Shown here one piece after another: positions 1 through 8,413 of a stretch of 59,076 nt of DNA. Under the pieces are notes generated by a model that had not been told where the DNA came from, ran no database searches, and was given only the letters and a program-made list of their open reading frames with translations. The position numbers were made by a program, and so were the translations under genes. Where the stretch lies: contig JAZULL010000029.1 in assembly GCA_045603085.1 (NCBI GenBank), positions 1 to 59,076 on the forward strand, in the 5' to 3' direction. The DNA is from SVQP01 sp045603085 (lineage in GTDB: Bacteria; Bacillota; Clostridia; Oscillospirales; CAG-272). Every line of letters starts with the position of its first letter. The first letter of the stretch is position 1.

Positions 1-2
1 AG

Positions 3-1088
3 GCTCTGGCTGACTCTTCCAAGCACGTTGTGGTTCAGACTGCTCCCGCAGTTCGTGCCGCTATCGCTGAGGAATTCGGCAATCCCATCGGTACCAACGG
101 TGAGGGCAAGATGGTTGCAGCTCTGCGCCGTCTGGGCTTTGCAAACGTATTTGATACCGACTTTGCAGCAGACCTGACCATTATGGAAGAAGCTACCGAG
201 TTCTTGGGCAGATTCAAGAACGGCGGCGTTCTGCCTATGATCACCTCCTGCTCGCCCGGGTGGGTTAAGTACTGCGAGCACTACTATCCCGAGTTCACCG
301 AAAATCTGTCCTCCTGCAAGTCTCCTCACCAGATGCTTGGCGCAATCACCAAGACCTACTATGCTGAGAAGATGGGCTGGGATCCCAAGGACATCGGGAT
401 GGTATCCATCATGCCTTGTACCGCTAAGAAGTTTGAGATCGGCAGAGACGACGAGAATGCCGCAGGCGTTCCGGACGTTGACATTTCTCTGACCACCAGA
501 GAGCTGGCTCGTATGATCCGCCGTGCAGGCATCAACTTCAACGAGCTTCCCGAGGAGCAGTTCGATGCACCTCTGGGTATCTCCACCGGCGCAGGCGTTA
601 TCTTCGGCGCAACCGGCGGCGTTATGGAGGCAGCACTCAGAACTGCCGTATTCGCACTGACCGGCTCCAACCCCGAGAAGCTGGAATTCCATGAGGTTCG
701 TGGCACTCAGGGCTGGAAGGAAGCAAGCTACACCATCGGTGATATCACCCTGAACGTAGCAGTTGCATCCGGTACCAAGAATGCAGCCGCTCTGCTTGAC
801 GCTGTCAAGAGCGGTGAGAAGAAGTACGACTTCATCGAGATCATGGGTTGCCCCGGCGGTTGTGTAACCGGTGGCGGTCAGCCTCACGTGGAAGCTAAGG
901 TTCTGAACTGGACCGACGTTAAGGCTCTGCGTGCAAGCGTACTGTATAATCTGGACGCTTCCATGCCTCTGCGTCTGTCTCACGAGAACCCCGCGATCAA
1001 GGAGCTGTATGACACCTTCCTTGGCGAGCCCAACAGCCACAAGGCTCACGAGTTGCTTCACACCACCTACGTGAAGAGAGGACTGTAA
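3..1088 (+). CDS. [FeFe]-hydrogenase, catalytic H-cluster domain (5' end outside window)
   Basis: Reversible H2 formation or oxidation at the H-cluster, probably cytoplasmic and fed by ferredoxin and/or NADH. The reading frame is open from the window edge, so the N-terminal Fe-S domains are missing only because the window starts here. The three H-cluster motifs are in order: L1 TSCSPGW (bases 242-262), L2 MPCTAKKFE (about 411-437) and L3 MGCPGGCVTGGGQP (about 843-884). L1 has Ser at the second position of the common TSCCP pair. I believe such variants occur in clostridial enzymes but cannot check. The C-terminal small-subunit-like region ends normally. A strong terminator follows. Whether this is a monomeric or an electron-bifurcating (HydA) enzyme cannot be decided without the upstream part. 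Confidence 0.93.
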   Translation, partial: ALADSSKHVVVQTAPAVRAAIAEEFGNPIGTNGEGKMVAALRRLGFANVFDTDFAADLTIMEEATEFLGRFKNGGVLPMITSCSPGWVKYCEHYYPEFTENLSSCKSPHQMLGAITKTYYAEKMGWDPKDIGMVSIMPCTAKKFEIGRDDENAAGVPDVDISLTTRELARMIRRAGINFNELPEEQFDAPLGISTGAGVIFGATGGVMEAALRTAVFALTGSNPEKLEFHEVRGTQGWKEASYTIGDITLNVAVASGTKNAAALLDAVKSGEKKYDFIEIMGCPGGCVTGGGQPHVEAKVLNWTDVKALRASVLYNLDASMPLRLSHENPAIKELYDTFLGEPNSHKAHELLHTTYVKRGL

Positions 1089-1130
1089 TACAAAAAGATC
1101 CCTGCGATACGTCGCAGGGATCTTTTTGTA
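1089..1130 (+). terminator. Intrinsic terminator after hydrogenase
   Basis: A 19-bp perfect stem (1089-1107 with 1112-1130) with a TACG loop and a T5 run in the 3' arm starts directly after the hydrogenase stop codon. The symmetric A/T flanks mean it could also stop transcripts from the convergent TraX-like gene. Confidence 0.9.
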
Positions 1131-1162
1131 TAGGTAAGAAGTAAGAGTGAAAAGTGAAGAGG

Positions 1163-1885
1163 TTATCTGAAGATCATTGCCAGAATGATCAGGTGCAGGG
1201 GATAGAACAGATAAAACGAATATTTGACGATTCCTGCAAGCCATTTGTTTTGTGGTCTCGGGCCGGGCAGACCGTTGTAGAACACCAAGGGAATAAAGGC
1301 CAGCGCGCCGAAAATACTGCGCTGATATACCGGCTCATCCCACGCCCCCGTCAGAAGCTGGTATCTGTAGGCAAACAGCATCACGATGGGGCACCATGCC
1401 CATTTTGCATTGGCCGTGACGTAAAAAGCCAGCATCAGCAGCATACCTTGCCAGCCGTAATCCGCGCCCGCAAGATCGGCAAGGACTACCACCGCACCTG
1501 CCGACAGACACAGCAAAAGGCCTGCCCACGCGCCGCGCCTCCTGCGTTTTTGTATCGCGCGCTTTCCAAGCTCCAAAAGCCACATAGCGCCAAGACCTGC
1601 AGAGAGCGTAAACAGAATATTCAGCTCGTCCCACTTAAACCATTTTCCGTAGAAGCAGTAGGTGTAAACGGGCTGGGTCAGCACCGCCAGCACAGCCATG
1701 CGGAGCAGGTATTTCCATCGACTTTTGGTATGTAAAAAGCCCTGCGCAAGCATGAATGCATATAAAGGGAAGGATACGCGACCGATCATGCGCCAGTACT
1801 CCCAGCCCTCAAACGGCGTAAACGATCCGATATGGTCGATCAGCATGGTTATCATGGCAATGATCTTGATCCAGAATATGCTCAA
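1163..1885 (-). CDS. TraX-family membrane protein
   Basis: A 240-residue integral membrane protein that opens with the family signature KIIAMITMLIDHIG, as in TraX, which N-acetylates pilin in F plasmids. Chromosomal Firmicute homologues are widespread and their substrate is unknown. About seven or eight hydrophobic segments are visible. I place the start at the TTG at 1885-1883. A GGGGGAGGTGA ribosome binding site lies just upstream of it (1892-1901). The ATG at 1915 has no Shine-Dalgarno and overlaps a TATAAT -10 box (1919-1914 on the minus strand), so it should lie upstream of the transcript. The gene is monocistronic and convergent with the hydrogenase gene. Acyltransferase activity is inferred from the family only. 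Confidence 0.82.
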   Translation of the reverse strand: MSIFWIKIIAMITMLIDHIGSFTPFEGWEYWRMIGRVSFPLYAFMLAQGFLHTKSRWKYLLRMAVLAVLTQPVYTYCFYGKWFKWDELNILFTLSAGLGAMWLLELGKRAIQKRRRRGAWAGLLLCLSAGAVVVLADLAGADYGWQGMLLMLAFYVTANAKWAWCPIVMLFAYRYQLLTGAWDEPVYQRSIFGALAFIPLVFYNGLPGPRPQNKWLAGIVKYSFYLFYPLHLIILAMIFR

Positions 1886-1960
1886 ACGATTCACCTCCCC
1901 CGATTGTATATTCATTATATCATAAAATCAAAAAATCTGCCCGTTTTTCGAAAAAAATTA

Positions 1961-1989
1961 TTGCAATGAGGTTTGTGATATGGTAAAAT
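1961..1989 (+). promoter_or_regulatory. Sigma-A-type promoter for the XRE/TPR operon
   Basis: TTGCAA at 1961-1966, a 17-bp spacer and TAAAAT at 1984-1989, 39 bp before the start codon at 2028. Confidence 0.65.
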
Positions 1990-2027
1990 AAAAATAGTAA
2001 ATATGAATTACCTTCGAGGAGGCTTTT

Positions 2028-2921
2028 ATGAACATCGGCGAAAAGATCAAAAATCTGCGGATGTCCAAAATGATCACCCAGCAAGAGCTGGCAGGGGATT
2101 TTATCACGCGCAACATGCTCTCGCGCATTGAGCACGGCGCGGCTCTGCCCAGCATTCCCACCGTGATGTACTTAGCAGGCCGTCTTGGCGTGCCCGCGGG
2201 CTTTTTGCTGGCTGAAGAAGAGAACGAATTTTTGTATCAGAAGATCAGGCATATTCCCAATATCCGCAAGGCGTATGCCATGGGGGACTTTCATATCTGC
2301 CGCCAGCTGTGTCTCTCGGCACTCTCCGAATCGGATGACGAGATCTCGCTATTGATGGCCGAGTGCGCGTTGGGGATTGCCAAGGAGGAATTTTTGGCGG
2401 GAAATCTGCACAATGCCTGCCATTGGTTTGACACCGCTCTGCGCGATGCGGCGGCCACCGGCTATCACACCCAGCATATCACCGCGCCCGCGATCGTGTA
2501 TTTCCGCTTTATGCGCGGTATTTCTCCCACACTTTGCTCTTATGAGGCCGAGGATCTTGTGCCCGGTGAGCGCGATCTTTCGGCATGGCAGGACGCCTTT
2601 TGCCGCTACGTGCTGATCAGCGAGCAGATCCATCAGCACGTCACACCGCATCATTTTTATGCAAGCTCGGGAATGGAGCATCATCTTTCTCTGCATCTGC
2701 AGGCCACCGTGGCCATGGAGCAGGGCGAGCATGCCAAGGCGCTGCAGCTGCTGGAGCTGATCCTTGGCGACGCGCAGCCGCCCGTGCCCGTCATTCTGTT
2801 CCGCGTGCTCTCGGATATGGAGCTGTGCTGTAAAATGCTGGATGATTACAAGGGCGCTTACGATCACTCGATCCATAAGCTTTCCGTGCTGGAAAAGCTG
2901 CTTGCGGAGAGCACGGTATGA
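2028..2921 (+). CDS. XRE-family transcriptional regulator with TPR-like C-terminal domain
   Basis: 297 residues. The N-terminal helix-turn-helix (about residues 5-60) contains ITQQELAGDFITRNMLSRIE. The remaining 230 residues are alpha-helical and look like tetratricopeptide repeats, the layout of Rgg/PlcR-like regulators that bind a peptide or another effector in the TPR domain. It starts at an ATG behind GAGGAGGC and is the first gene of a probable four-gene operon: the next gene overlaps it by 4 bp (ATGA), followed by the GNAT-RluA fusion and the beta-glucosidase. The targets are unknown. Autoregulation from 1961-1989 is plausible but not shown. A second regulator of the same type is at 10172. 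Confidence 0.85.
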   Translation: MNIGEKIKNLRMSKMITQQELAGDFITRNMLSRIEHGAALPSIPTVMYLAGRLGVPAGFLLAEEENEFLYQKIRHIPNIRKAYAMGDFHICRQLCLSALSESDDEISLLMAECALGIAKEEFLAGNLHNACHWFDTALRDAAATGYHTQHITAPAIVYFRFMRGISPTLCSYEAEDLVPGERDLSAWQDAFCRYVLISEQIHQHVTPHHFYASSGMEHHLSLHLQATVAMEQGEHAKALQLLELILGDAQPPVPVILFRVLSDMELCCKMLDDYKGAYDHSIHKLSVLEKLLAESTV

Positions 2922-3238
2922 GGATCTGTAAGGCGATAGCCGTACTGTTATGGGTTGTGCTGTTTGTCGGTTGCGCGTCGGGTGGCGTTGTGGAGCACGA
3001 CGGCACCGAGCTGACGCCCGATCAGCTGGAATCCATCTACCAAAGCCGCGTGGAGGAAAATCCCGATCCCGAGCTTACGGTCAAGGGAACCGTCTACTTT
3101 TCGGCAAGCGGAACAAAATATCATCTTGACCCCGAATGCACCTATCTCAAACGGGCGAGCCAAGTCTATTCGGGCACTGTGGCCGAAGCGGCCAATCACG
3201 GCGCGGACAGCCCATGCTCGCGCTGTGGCGGAGGATAA
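2918..3238 (+). CDS. Small lipoprotein with C-terminal Cys/His motif
   Basis: 106 residues. A signal peptide ends in the lipobox LFVGC, with Cys19 the expected lipidated residue, so the protein should be anchored on the outer face of the membrane. The C-terminal half carries the pattern GTKYHLDPECTYL ... PCSRCGG, a small module found at the ends of many Firmicute secreted proteins and able in principle to hold a metal through His and three Cys. The start codon overlaps the regulator stop (ATGA), so translation is coupled. The function is unknown. Confidence 0.82.
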   Translation: MRICKAIAVLLWVVLFVGCASGGVVEHDGTELTPDQLESIYQSRVEENPDPELTVKGTVYFSASGTKYHLDPECTYLKRASQVYSGTVAEAANHGADSPCSRCGGG

Positions 3239-3241
3239 ACT

Positions 3242-4441
3242 ATGCAAAATCAGAATTTAAGGATCAGGCCTGCCACCACGGCCATGCTTGGTCGCATACA
3301 AGAGGTGTTTGCCCAGGCGCGTGTCGCAATTGCCGCGCTTGGTATTGACCAATGGCAGGACGGTTATCCCACCGACGCCCATATCGAGGCGGATATTGCG
3401 GCGGGGGCGGGCTACGTGCTGACCGAGGGGGAGTGTGTGCAGGGCTATTTTGCGCTGCTGACAACGCCCGACCCTACCTATAAAGCCATATACGACGGTG
3501 CATGGCTGACCGAGGGCGAGGCATACGTCACCTTGCATCGCGTTGCCATGTCGGACGCGCTTCGCGGTAAGGGCGGCGCAGATAAGGCGGTGTCGTTTGC
3601 GGTCGCGCGCGCCCTGCGCGCAGGGCTTGGATCGGTGCGCATCGATACCCACCAAGGCAACGTCCGCATGCGGAAATTCCTTGACAAGCAAGGCTTTTCG
3701 GCTTGCGGCACCATCTATCTCGAGAGCGGTGCTTCGCGCGTGGCCTACGAGCGCGTGCTGGACGCGGAATACAAATTCGCGCCCTCGGTGCTGTATGAGG
3801 ACAGAAACATCATCATCTGCGAAAAGCCGGTGGGACAGCCCTGCCAGCCCGACCCTGCACATGCGGACGGCTCGGATCTGCTTTCCCGACTTGCCAAGTG
3901 GCGCACGCTGTGCGGCTATGCGCCCGACGTGTGGCTTGTGCACCGACTGGACACCGCAACCGGCGGTGCGATCGTATATGCCAAGGATAAGGACAGTGCC
4001 GCGCGACTTGGCGGCATGGTGGTGGGCAAGCAGATCTGCAAGCAATACTTGGCCGTGGTGCATGGCACTCTTGCACCCACAGAAGGGAAAATGGTCGATC
4101 TTTTGTATCATGATAAGGCCAAAAACAAGGCCTTTGTGGTGGATGGCCAACGCCGTGGCGTCAAGGAAGCAAGGCTGTCCTATAAGACGCTGGCCACCGA
4201 GGGTGAGGTCAGCCTTGTGCTGGTCACGCTGGAAACGGGGCGCACCCATCAGATCCGCGCACAGATGTCGCATGCGGGACATCCGCTCCTGGGGGACGGC
4301 AAATACGGTAGCCGCGAAAAGCGTTGCACGCCCGCGCTGTGGGCGCACCGACTTGGCGTGACACATCCGTCCACGGGCAAGATGATCGAGGTACAAAGCA
4401 ACCCGCCCAAGGAGTATCCTTGGAATTTATTCGAAGCTTAA
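3242..4441 (+). CDS. GNAT acetyltransferase / RluA-type pseudouridine synthase fusion
   Basis: 399 residues forming two enzymes in one uninterrupted frame. Residues 1 to about 168 are a GNAT acetyltransferase, with GIDQWQDGYP near the N-terminus and the acetyl-CoA loop RVAMSDALRGKGG. Residues from about 177 to 399 are an RluA-family pseudouridine synthase, opening with VLYEDRNIIICEKP. The catalytic Asp237 lies in HRLDTATGG, and the family block ETGRTHQIRAQM follows. RluA enzymes isomerise uridines in 23S rRNA or tRNA. The GNAT substrate is not predictable. The gene starts 4 bp after the lipoprotein gene and ends 12 bp before the glucosidase gene. No stop or frameshift is visible at the junction, so this is a true fusion unless there is an assembly error. 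Confidence 0.9.
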   Translation: MQNQNLRIRPATTAMLGRIQEVFAQARVAIAALGIDQWQDGYPTDAHIEADIAAGAGYVLTEGECVQGYFALLTTPDPTYKAIYDGAWLTEGEAYVTLHRVAMSDALRGKGGADKAVSFAVARALRAGLGSVRIDTHQGNVRMRKFLDKQGFSACGTIYLESGASRVAYERVLDAEYKFAPSVLYEDRNIIICEKPVGQPCQPDPAHADGSDLLSRLAKWRTLCGYAPDVWLVHRLDTATGGAIVYAKDKDSAARLGGMVVGKQICKQYLAVVHGTLAPTEGKMVDLLYHDKAKNKAFVVDGQRRGVKEARLSYKTLATEGEVSLVLVTLETGRTHQIRAQMSHAGHPLLGDGKYGSREKRCTPALWAHRLGVTHPSTGKMIEVQSNPPKEYPWNLFEA

Positions 4442-4452
4442 GGAGGTAGGAT

Positions 4453-5775
4453 ATGGCATTTCCGAAGGACTTTTTATGGGGCACCGCAACCAGTGCGGGC
4501 CAGGTCGAGGGTGGCGCACTTGCCGACGGCAGAACGCCCAGTATATGGGACACCATGGCAGGGAAGCCGGGCAAGATCTTTGGCGGTCACACCCCCGAGA
4601 TCGCTTGCGACAGCTATCATCAATTCGACCGTGACCTGCAAAATCTCTGCGATCTCGGCGTCAATTCCTACCGTCTGTCGATCTCGTGGTCGCGCGTGCT
4701 GCCAAATGGCACGGGACAGATCAATCAGGCCGGCATAGACTATTACAGACGCGCCTTTGAGCAGCTGCTCCGGAAGGGAATTGCGCCCTGCGTGACCCTG
4801 TACCATTGGGATCTGCCGCAGGTGCTGGAGGATAAGGGCGGCTGGGTCAACCGCGACAGCATCGAGTGGTTTGGCGAGTACGCCGACAAGATGTTTGCCG
4901 CTTACGGCGACATTGTGCCCATCTGGGCGACCATCAATGAGCCGATTGCCACTTACGTCGGTTATGCGCTGGGCGGCTTTGCGCCCGGGCATACCAACGA
5001 GATCTGGGGCAATCAGGCGCGCCACAATATCCTTGTGGCGCACGGAAAGGGCGTGCAGGCATTTCGTGCGCACAATCTCAGCCATTCCAAGATCGGCGCG
5101 GTCATTGATATCTGGAAACGCCATGCGCTGACAAATTCGCCCGAGGACATCGCGCTGATGATCGATCAGGACGAGCGAAACTGGAAATTCTATTGCGATC
5201 CGCTTTACGCGGGCCGCTACAGCGACTATATTTTGGAGCATCTGGAGCGCGAGGGCACGCTGATGCACATAGGCCCCGGGGACTATGAAATCATGAGTCA
5301 GAAGACAGATTATTTTGGTCTGAACGTATATAACCGCGTTCCCGTGACCCATAATCAAAAGGTGCAGGCCGATTTCTCGCAGGGTGGCAATTTCCTTAAC
5401 AACCGCACCGAGTATTATCCGCAGGCGGTTTACGACGCGATCGTGATGCTCAAGGATATGTATCAGTTGGATATTCCGTTTTACGTCACCGAAAACGGCA
5501 CGTATTTTGAGGGCGAGGAGCCGGTAGGCGCGGACGGAATGATCTGCGATGACGACCGCATCAGATACCTGCAGGGATTCCTTTCTTACATCGAGAAGGC
5601 CATTGACGAGGGCTACGATATCCGCGGCTATTATCTGTGGAGTCTGATGGACAATTTTGAATGGAGCGCGGGCTATAATTTCAAGTTCGGCATCATGAGC
5701 TGTGATCGCGCGGGCAAGACTGCGTGGAAAAAGAGCGCGCATTTTTATCGCGATTTCATCGTATCGCATAAATAG
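4453..5775 (+). CDS. bglA: Beta-glucosidase, glycoside hydrolase family 1
   Basis: 440 residues, normal for GH1. It hydrolyses beta-linked glucosides or galactosides from the non-reducing end in the cytoplasm (no signal peptide). The N-terminal GH1 signature FLWGTATSAGQVEGG is present. The acid/base Glu163 lies in TINEP and the nucleophile Glu347 in VTENG. No phosphate-binding feature points to a 6-phospho-beta-glucosidase, and no PTS gene is adjacent, so a free-sugar substrate is more likely. It is the last gene of the XRE-lipoprotein-GNAT/RluA operon, with a GGAGG site before the ATG. Confidence 0.93.
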   Translation: MAFPKDFLWGTATSAGQVEGGALADGRTPSIWDTMAGKPGKIFGGHTPEIACDSYHQFDRDLQNLCDLGVNSYRLSISWSRVLPNGTGQINQAGIDYYRRAFEQLLRKGIAPCVTLYHWDLPQVLEDKGGWVNRDSIEWFGEYADKMFAAYGDIVPIWATINEPIATYVGYALGGFAPGHTNEIWGNQARHNILVAHGKGVQAFRAHNLSHSKIGAVIDIWKRHALTNSPEDIALMIDQDERNWKFYCDPLYAGRYSDYILEHLEREGTLMHIGPGDYEIMSQKTDYFGLNVYNRVPVTHNQKVQADFSQGGNFLNNRTEYYPQAVYDAIVMLKDMYQLDIPFYVTENGTYFEGEEPVGADGMICDDDRIRYLQGFLSYIEKAIDEGYDIRGYYLWSLMDNFEWSAGYNFKFGIMSCDRAGKTAWKKSAHFYRDFIVSHK

Positions 5776-5808
5776 TCAATTTTTTTGAAGAATTTTTGAA
5801 AACCGCGA

Positions 5809-5834
5809 AACTTTTCGGGGTATTTTGGCGTCTA
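5809..5834 (+). promoter_or_regulatory. Candidate ECF-sigma promoter
   Basis: GAAAC (AAC at 5809-5811), a 17-bp spacer and CGTCTA at 5829-5834. This matches the AAC...CGTCTA element just upstream of the anti-sigma gene (14700-14724). It is placed to drive the small membrane protein and lipoprotein pair. No sigma-A promoter is visible in this gap. Confidence 0.5.
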
Positions 5835-5862
5835 TATAAGTAGAGGCACCGGAGGATGACGT

Positions 5863-6144
5863 ATGAAGAGAGTGATCAGAACCGTATATACTACCGTCGG
5901 CACGGCGATCATGGTCGTGGCGGGCGCATTTGGTGCGCATGCTGCAGAGACAACCGAGCAGCTTTCCCGCGCGGCGCGAGCCAATCAAATGCTGGATACC
6001 GTTCAGGCGGTGTGCCTTTGGATTCTGATCCTTGCCATTTTGCTGTTTGTCGTTTGGTACGTTGCCAAGGCGGTGCTCAAGCGCATTCACATTCCGCCCG
6101 AGGAGAAAGGAGAGCAGGCTGATGATCAAAAAGAGGACGTATAA
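5863..6144 (+). CDS. Small membrane protein of unknown function
   Basis: 93 residues. The N-terminal hydrophobic stretch (residues 8-27) ends in GAHA-AETT, a good signal-peptidase site or signal anchor. A second membrane helix spans about residues 48-68 (VCLWILILAILLFVVWYVAK), and the charged C-terminus is probably cytoplasmic. GGAGG lies 7 bp before the ATG. The downstream lipoprotein starts inside the end of this gene, so the two are translationally coupled. I do not recognise a family. The upstream ECF-type promoter suggests an envelope-stress role. Confidence 0.7.
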   Translation: MKRVIRTVYTTVGTAIMVVAGAFGAHAAETTEQLSRAARANQMLDTVQAVCLWILILAILLFVVWYVAKAVLKRIHIPPEEKGEQADDQKEDV

Positions 6145-7189
6145 ATATCTGATTGCCGTGTTGGCGGCATCACTTGCCTGCCTTTGCTTTGCGGGATGCG
6201 AGCTTGGCGGTCTGCTTGGTGATCTGCTTGGCGCAGATCCTTCGGTAGAGCAATATCCCAGTACGCAGATGCGGGTGTCGCTGGATTACGGACATTTCCG
6301 CCCGGGGCTTGCAACGCCTCTGCTTGACTCCTGCACGACCGATTTTCTGGACACCGAGGCATGGGATCTGGACGTGTTTTTGCCGGGCGACGTATACGTC
6401 ATCACCCATTCGGGAGAGCTGATCGCACAGGAGAGCTATCCCGGCAGGATCGTGCTGCAAAAGGGACAGCTGATCTCGGTCAACCGCATCGATGCGGGGA
6501 TCGTGAAAATTGACCCCCGCGTCAACGCTTCGCTCAATGCGGGCATCAGCATACTGGGGGATCTGCCGCAGTACGTGATACTGGACGAGCAGGGAAGCTT
6601 TTGCGCTCTTGCCGACTATAACGGCGACGCGGTGCTGTACGCTACCTTTGAGCGCGGCGAGGCTGTCAGACAAGCGGATGGCACGCTGGGGGTCTACGTG
6701 CTGGCACTTTACGCTTATGCGCCCCGCACCACCCACACCGCAACCTTTGAGGCAAGATACGATTACGGATTTCATAAGCTTGGCAAGGCCGAGATCCTGA
6801 TGAACGATTCCACCGTGTTTGTTGACTATGCACTGATCGCGGGCGACCTTGTCACGGTAGGCTATTCGGGCACTATGCTGATCCAGGAAACCTACCCCTC
6901 CACCGTGGTCTTTACCGACGGCGGGCAGGTTGAGCGCGTGGACGTGCTCCGGGCAAGACTTTGTGTGGTCAAGGTAGTTAAGGACAAGGACGGCGGCAAG
7001 ATGCTGGTGCTGGAAAACGGCAAGACCTTGCAGTCCGCACCCGAGTACGTGCTGACCGATGCGGATGGCTCTTATATCAGCTGGACGCTGTATAACGAGG
7101 GAACACAGCTCTACGCCTCGTATCCCGCCGCGCAGGGGGACGAGCCCACCGACCTATCCGGCCTTTACACCTATCTGCCCAGATCTTAA
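6122..7189 (+). CDS. Lipoprotein with internally duplicated domain
   Basis: 355 residues from the ATG at 6122, chosen because AGGAGA precedes it and because a signal peptide with lipobox LCFAGC (Cys26) starts there. The frame is open further upstream but has no signal in that part. Two blocks of about 42 residues resemble each other: about 89-130 (GDVYVITHSGELIAQESYPG) and about 241-283 (GDLVTVGYSGTMLIQETYPS). The mature protein is therefore probably two copies of a beta-rich domain. It overlaps the preceding gene by 23 bp. The family and ligand are unknown. Confidence 0.78.
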   Translation: MIKKRTYKYLIAVLAASLACLCFAGCELGGLLGDLLGADPSVEQYPSTQMRVSLDYGHFRPGLATPLLDSCTTDFLDTEAWDLDVFLPGDVYVITHSGELIAQESYPGRIVLQKGQLISVNRIDAGIVKIDPRVNASLNAGISILGDLPQYVILDEQGSFCALADYNGDAVLYATFERGEAVRQADGTLGVYVLALYAYAPRTTHTATFEARYDYGFHKLGKAEILMNDSTVFVDYALIAGDLVTVGYSGTMLIQETYPSTVVFTDGGQVERVDVLRARLCVVKVVKDKDGGKMLVLENGKTLQSAPEYVLTDADGSYISWTLYNEGTQLYASYPAAQGDEPTDLSGLYTYLPRS

Positions 7190-7193
7190 AAAA

Positions 7194-7232
7194 GGAAACG
7201 GCAACCGCCGCGCGGTTGCCGTTGTTTTTTGT
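7194..7232. terminator. Bidirectional terminator between lipoprotein and pfkA
   Basis: An 11-bp perfect stem (7197-7207 with 7213-7223) is flanked by T-runs on both strands and sits between two convergent stop codons. Confidence 0.88.
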
Positions 7233-8309
7233 TTAGTTGCAGATCTCGTAAGACATTTTGTAAAGCTTTTCGATCTTGGCATGTCTGTATGCACAGCGAG
7301 CTTGCATTTGTGCGATCTGGCCGGCGGAGAACTTAACCAGATCCCCCTCCTTCAGCTTGCCCTTATACATACGGTCAAGCACCAGTGCGTAGTTGATATC
7401 CTCGGAGGTGATGCGGTTGTCCAGCACCGCCATAACGCGATTGCTCTTGCCCTGGAGCAGCAGGTCAACTGCCTCAACACCCATCTGGGTTGCAGTCATT
7501 CTGTCACGCAGGGTAGGACCGCCGCCGCGGATGATGTGACCTACACGGGCGAACTTGGTTTCAATACCGGTCTGCGCCTCGACCTTTTCGGCAAAGTATT
7601 CGCTGTACTTGCGACCCTCAATCTGGGGCATACCCTCGGAGAATACCACAATAATACCGCGCTTGCCCTTGTCGCGCACGTTGGCGATCTTCTGAATGGC
7701 GGCCGCCTCGTCAAAGGGCACCTCGGGAATTGCGATGGAAACCGCACCCGTGCAAATGCCTGCGTAAAGCGCAACCAGACCGCAGTCTCTGCCCATTACC
7801 TCAACAACGTTACATCTTGCATGGGATTCGCAGGTGTCGCGCAGATAGTCGATCATGGAGAGCAGGGTATTGACGGCGGTGTCGTAGCCGATGGTCAGAT
7901 CGGTTGCGGTAATATCGTTGTCAATGGTTGCGGGAATGCCGATCGAGGGAATGCCGTGGTTGGTCAGATCGGTTGCACCGCGGAAGGTGCCGTCGCCGCC
8001 GATGGCCACGATGGCGTCAATGTTGTTTTCCTTGCAGGTCTGCAGGGCCTTTGCCATACCCTCTGCGGTCTTGAATTCGGGGCAACGGGAGGAGTACAGG
8101 ATCGTACCGCCACGGGTGACGATATTGGACACGCTGTGCGATTCCAAGGGCTGGAGATCGCCGCTTAGCAGTCCGGCATAACCGCCGTTGATACCGATGA
8201 CCTCAATGCCCTCTGCAAGAGCCTTTCTTGTAACGGCTCTGACAGCCGCATTCATACCGGGGGCATCGCCGCCCGATGTCAAAACACCAATTTTCTTGAA
8301 CTTTGCCAT
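7233..8309 (-). CDS. pfkA: ATP-dependent 6-phosphofructokinase
   Basis: Phosphorylates fructose 6-phosphate to the 1,6-bisphosphate, the committed step of glycolysis, in the cytoplasm. 358 residues from the ATG at 8309, which has AAAGG upstream and begins MAKFKKIGVLTSGGDAPGMN. Visible motifs are GGDGT (a Gly here, rather than Asp, favours ATP over pyrophosphate as donor), the catalytic loop TIDND, and MGRDCG. It is somewhat longer than the 320-residue E. coli type, with a C-terminal extension, as in several Clostridia enzymes. It is monocistronic, with its own promoter and a shared terminator. Confidence 0.95.
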   Translation of the reverse strand: MAKFKKIGVLTSGGDAPGMNAAVRAVTRKALAEGIEVIGINGGYAGLLSGDLQPLESHSVSNIVTRGGTILYSSRCPEFKTAEGMAKALQTCKENNIDAIVAIGGDGTFRGATDLTNHGIPSIGIPATIDNDITATDLTIGYDTAVNTLLSMIDYLRDTCESHARCNVVEVMGRDCGLVALYAGICTGAVSIAIPEVPFDEAAAIQKIANVRDKGKRGIIVVFSEGMPQIEGRKYSEYFAEKVEAQTGIETKFARVGHIIRGGGPTLRDRMTATQMGVEAVDLLLQGKSNRVMAVLDNRITSEDINYALVLDRMYKGKLKEGDLVKFSAGQIAQMQARCAYRHAKIEKLYKMSYEICN

Positions 8310-8359
8310 GTGTTTACCTTTCTTTCCCATCATGGGGTTACAAAATATCTCAATTCATT

Positions 8360-8388
8360 ATTCTACAATAATTTGCCAAAAAAATCAA
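8360..8388 (-). promoter_or_regulatory. Promoter of pfkA
   Basis: On the minus strand, TTGATT (8388-8383), a 17-bp spacer and TAGAAT (8365-8360), about 50 bp before the pfkA start. Confidence 0.7.
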
Positions 8389-8413
8389 GAGGTTGTGTAA
8401 AAAATTTGTCGCT

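Noticed and set aside
1..1088. Truncated hydrogenase pseudogene
   Set aside because: The reading frame is open to the window edge and all H-cluster motifs are in frame, so the missing start is due to the window boundary.
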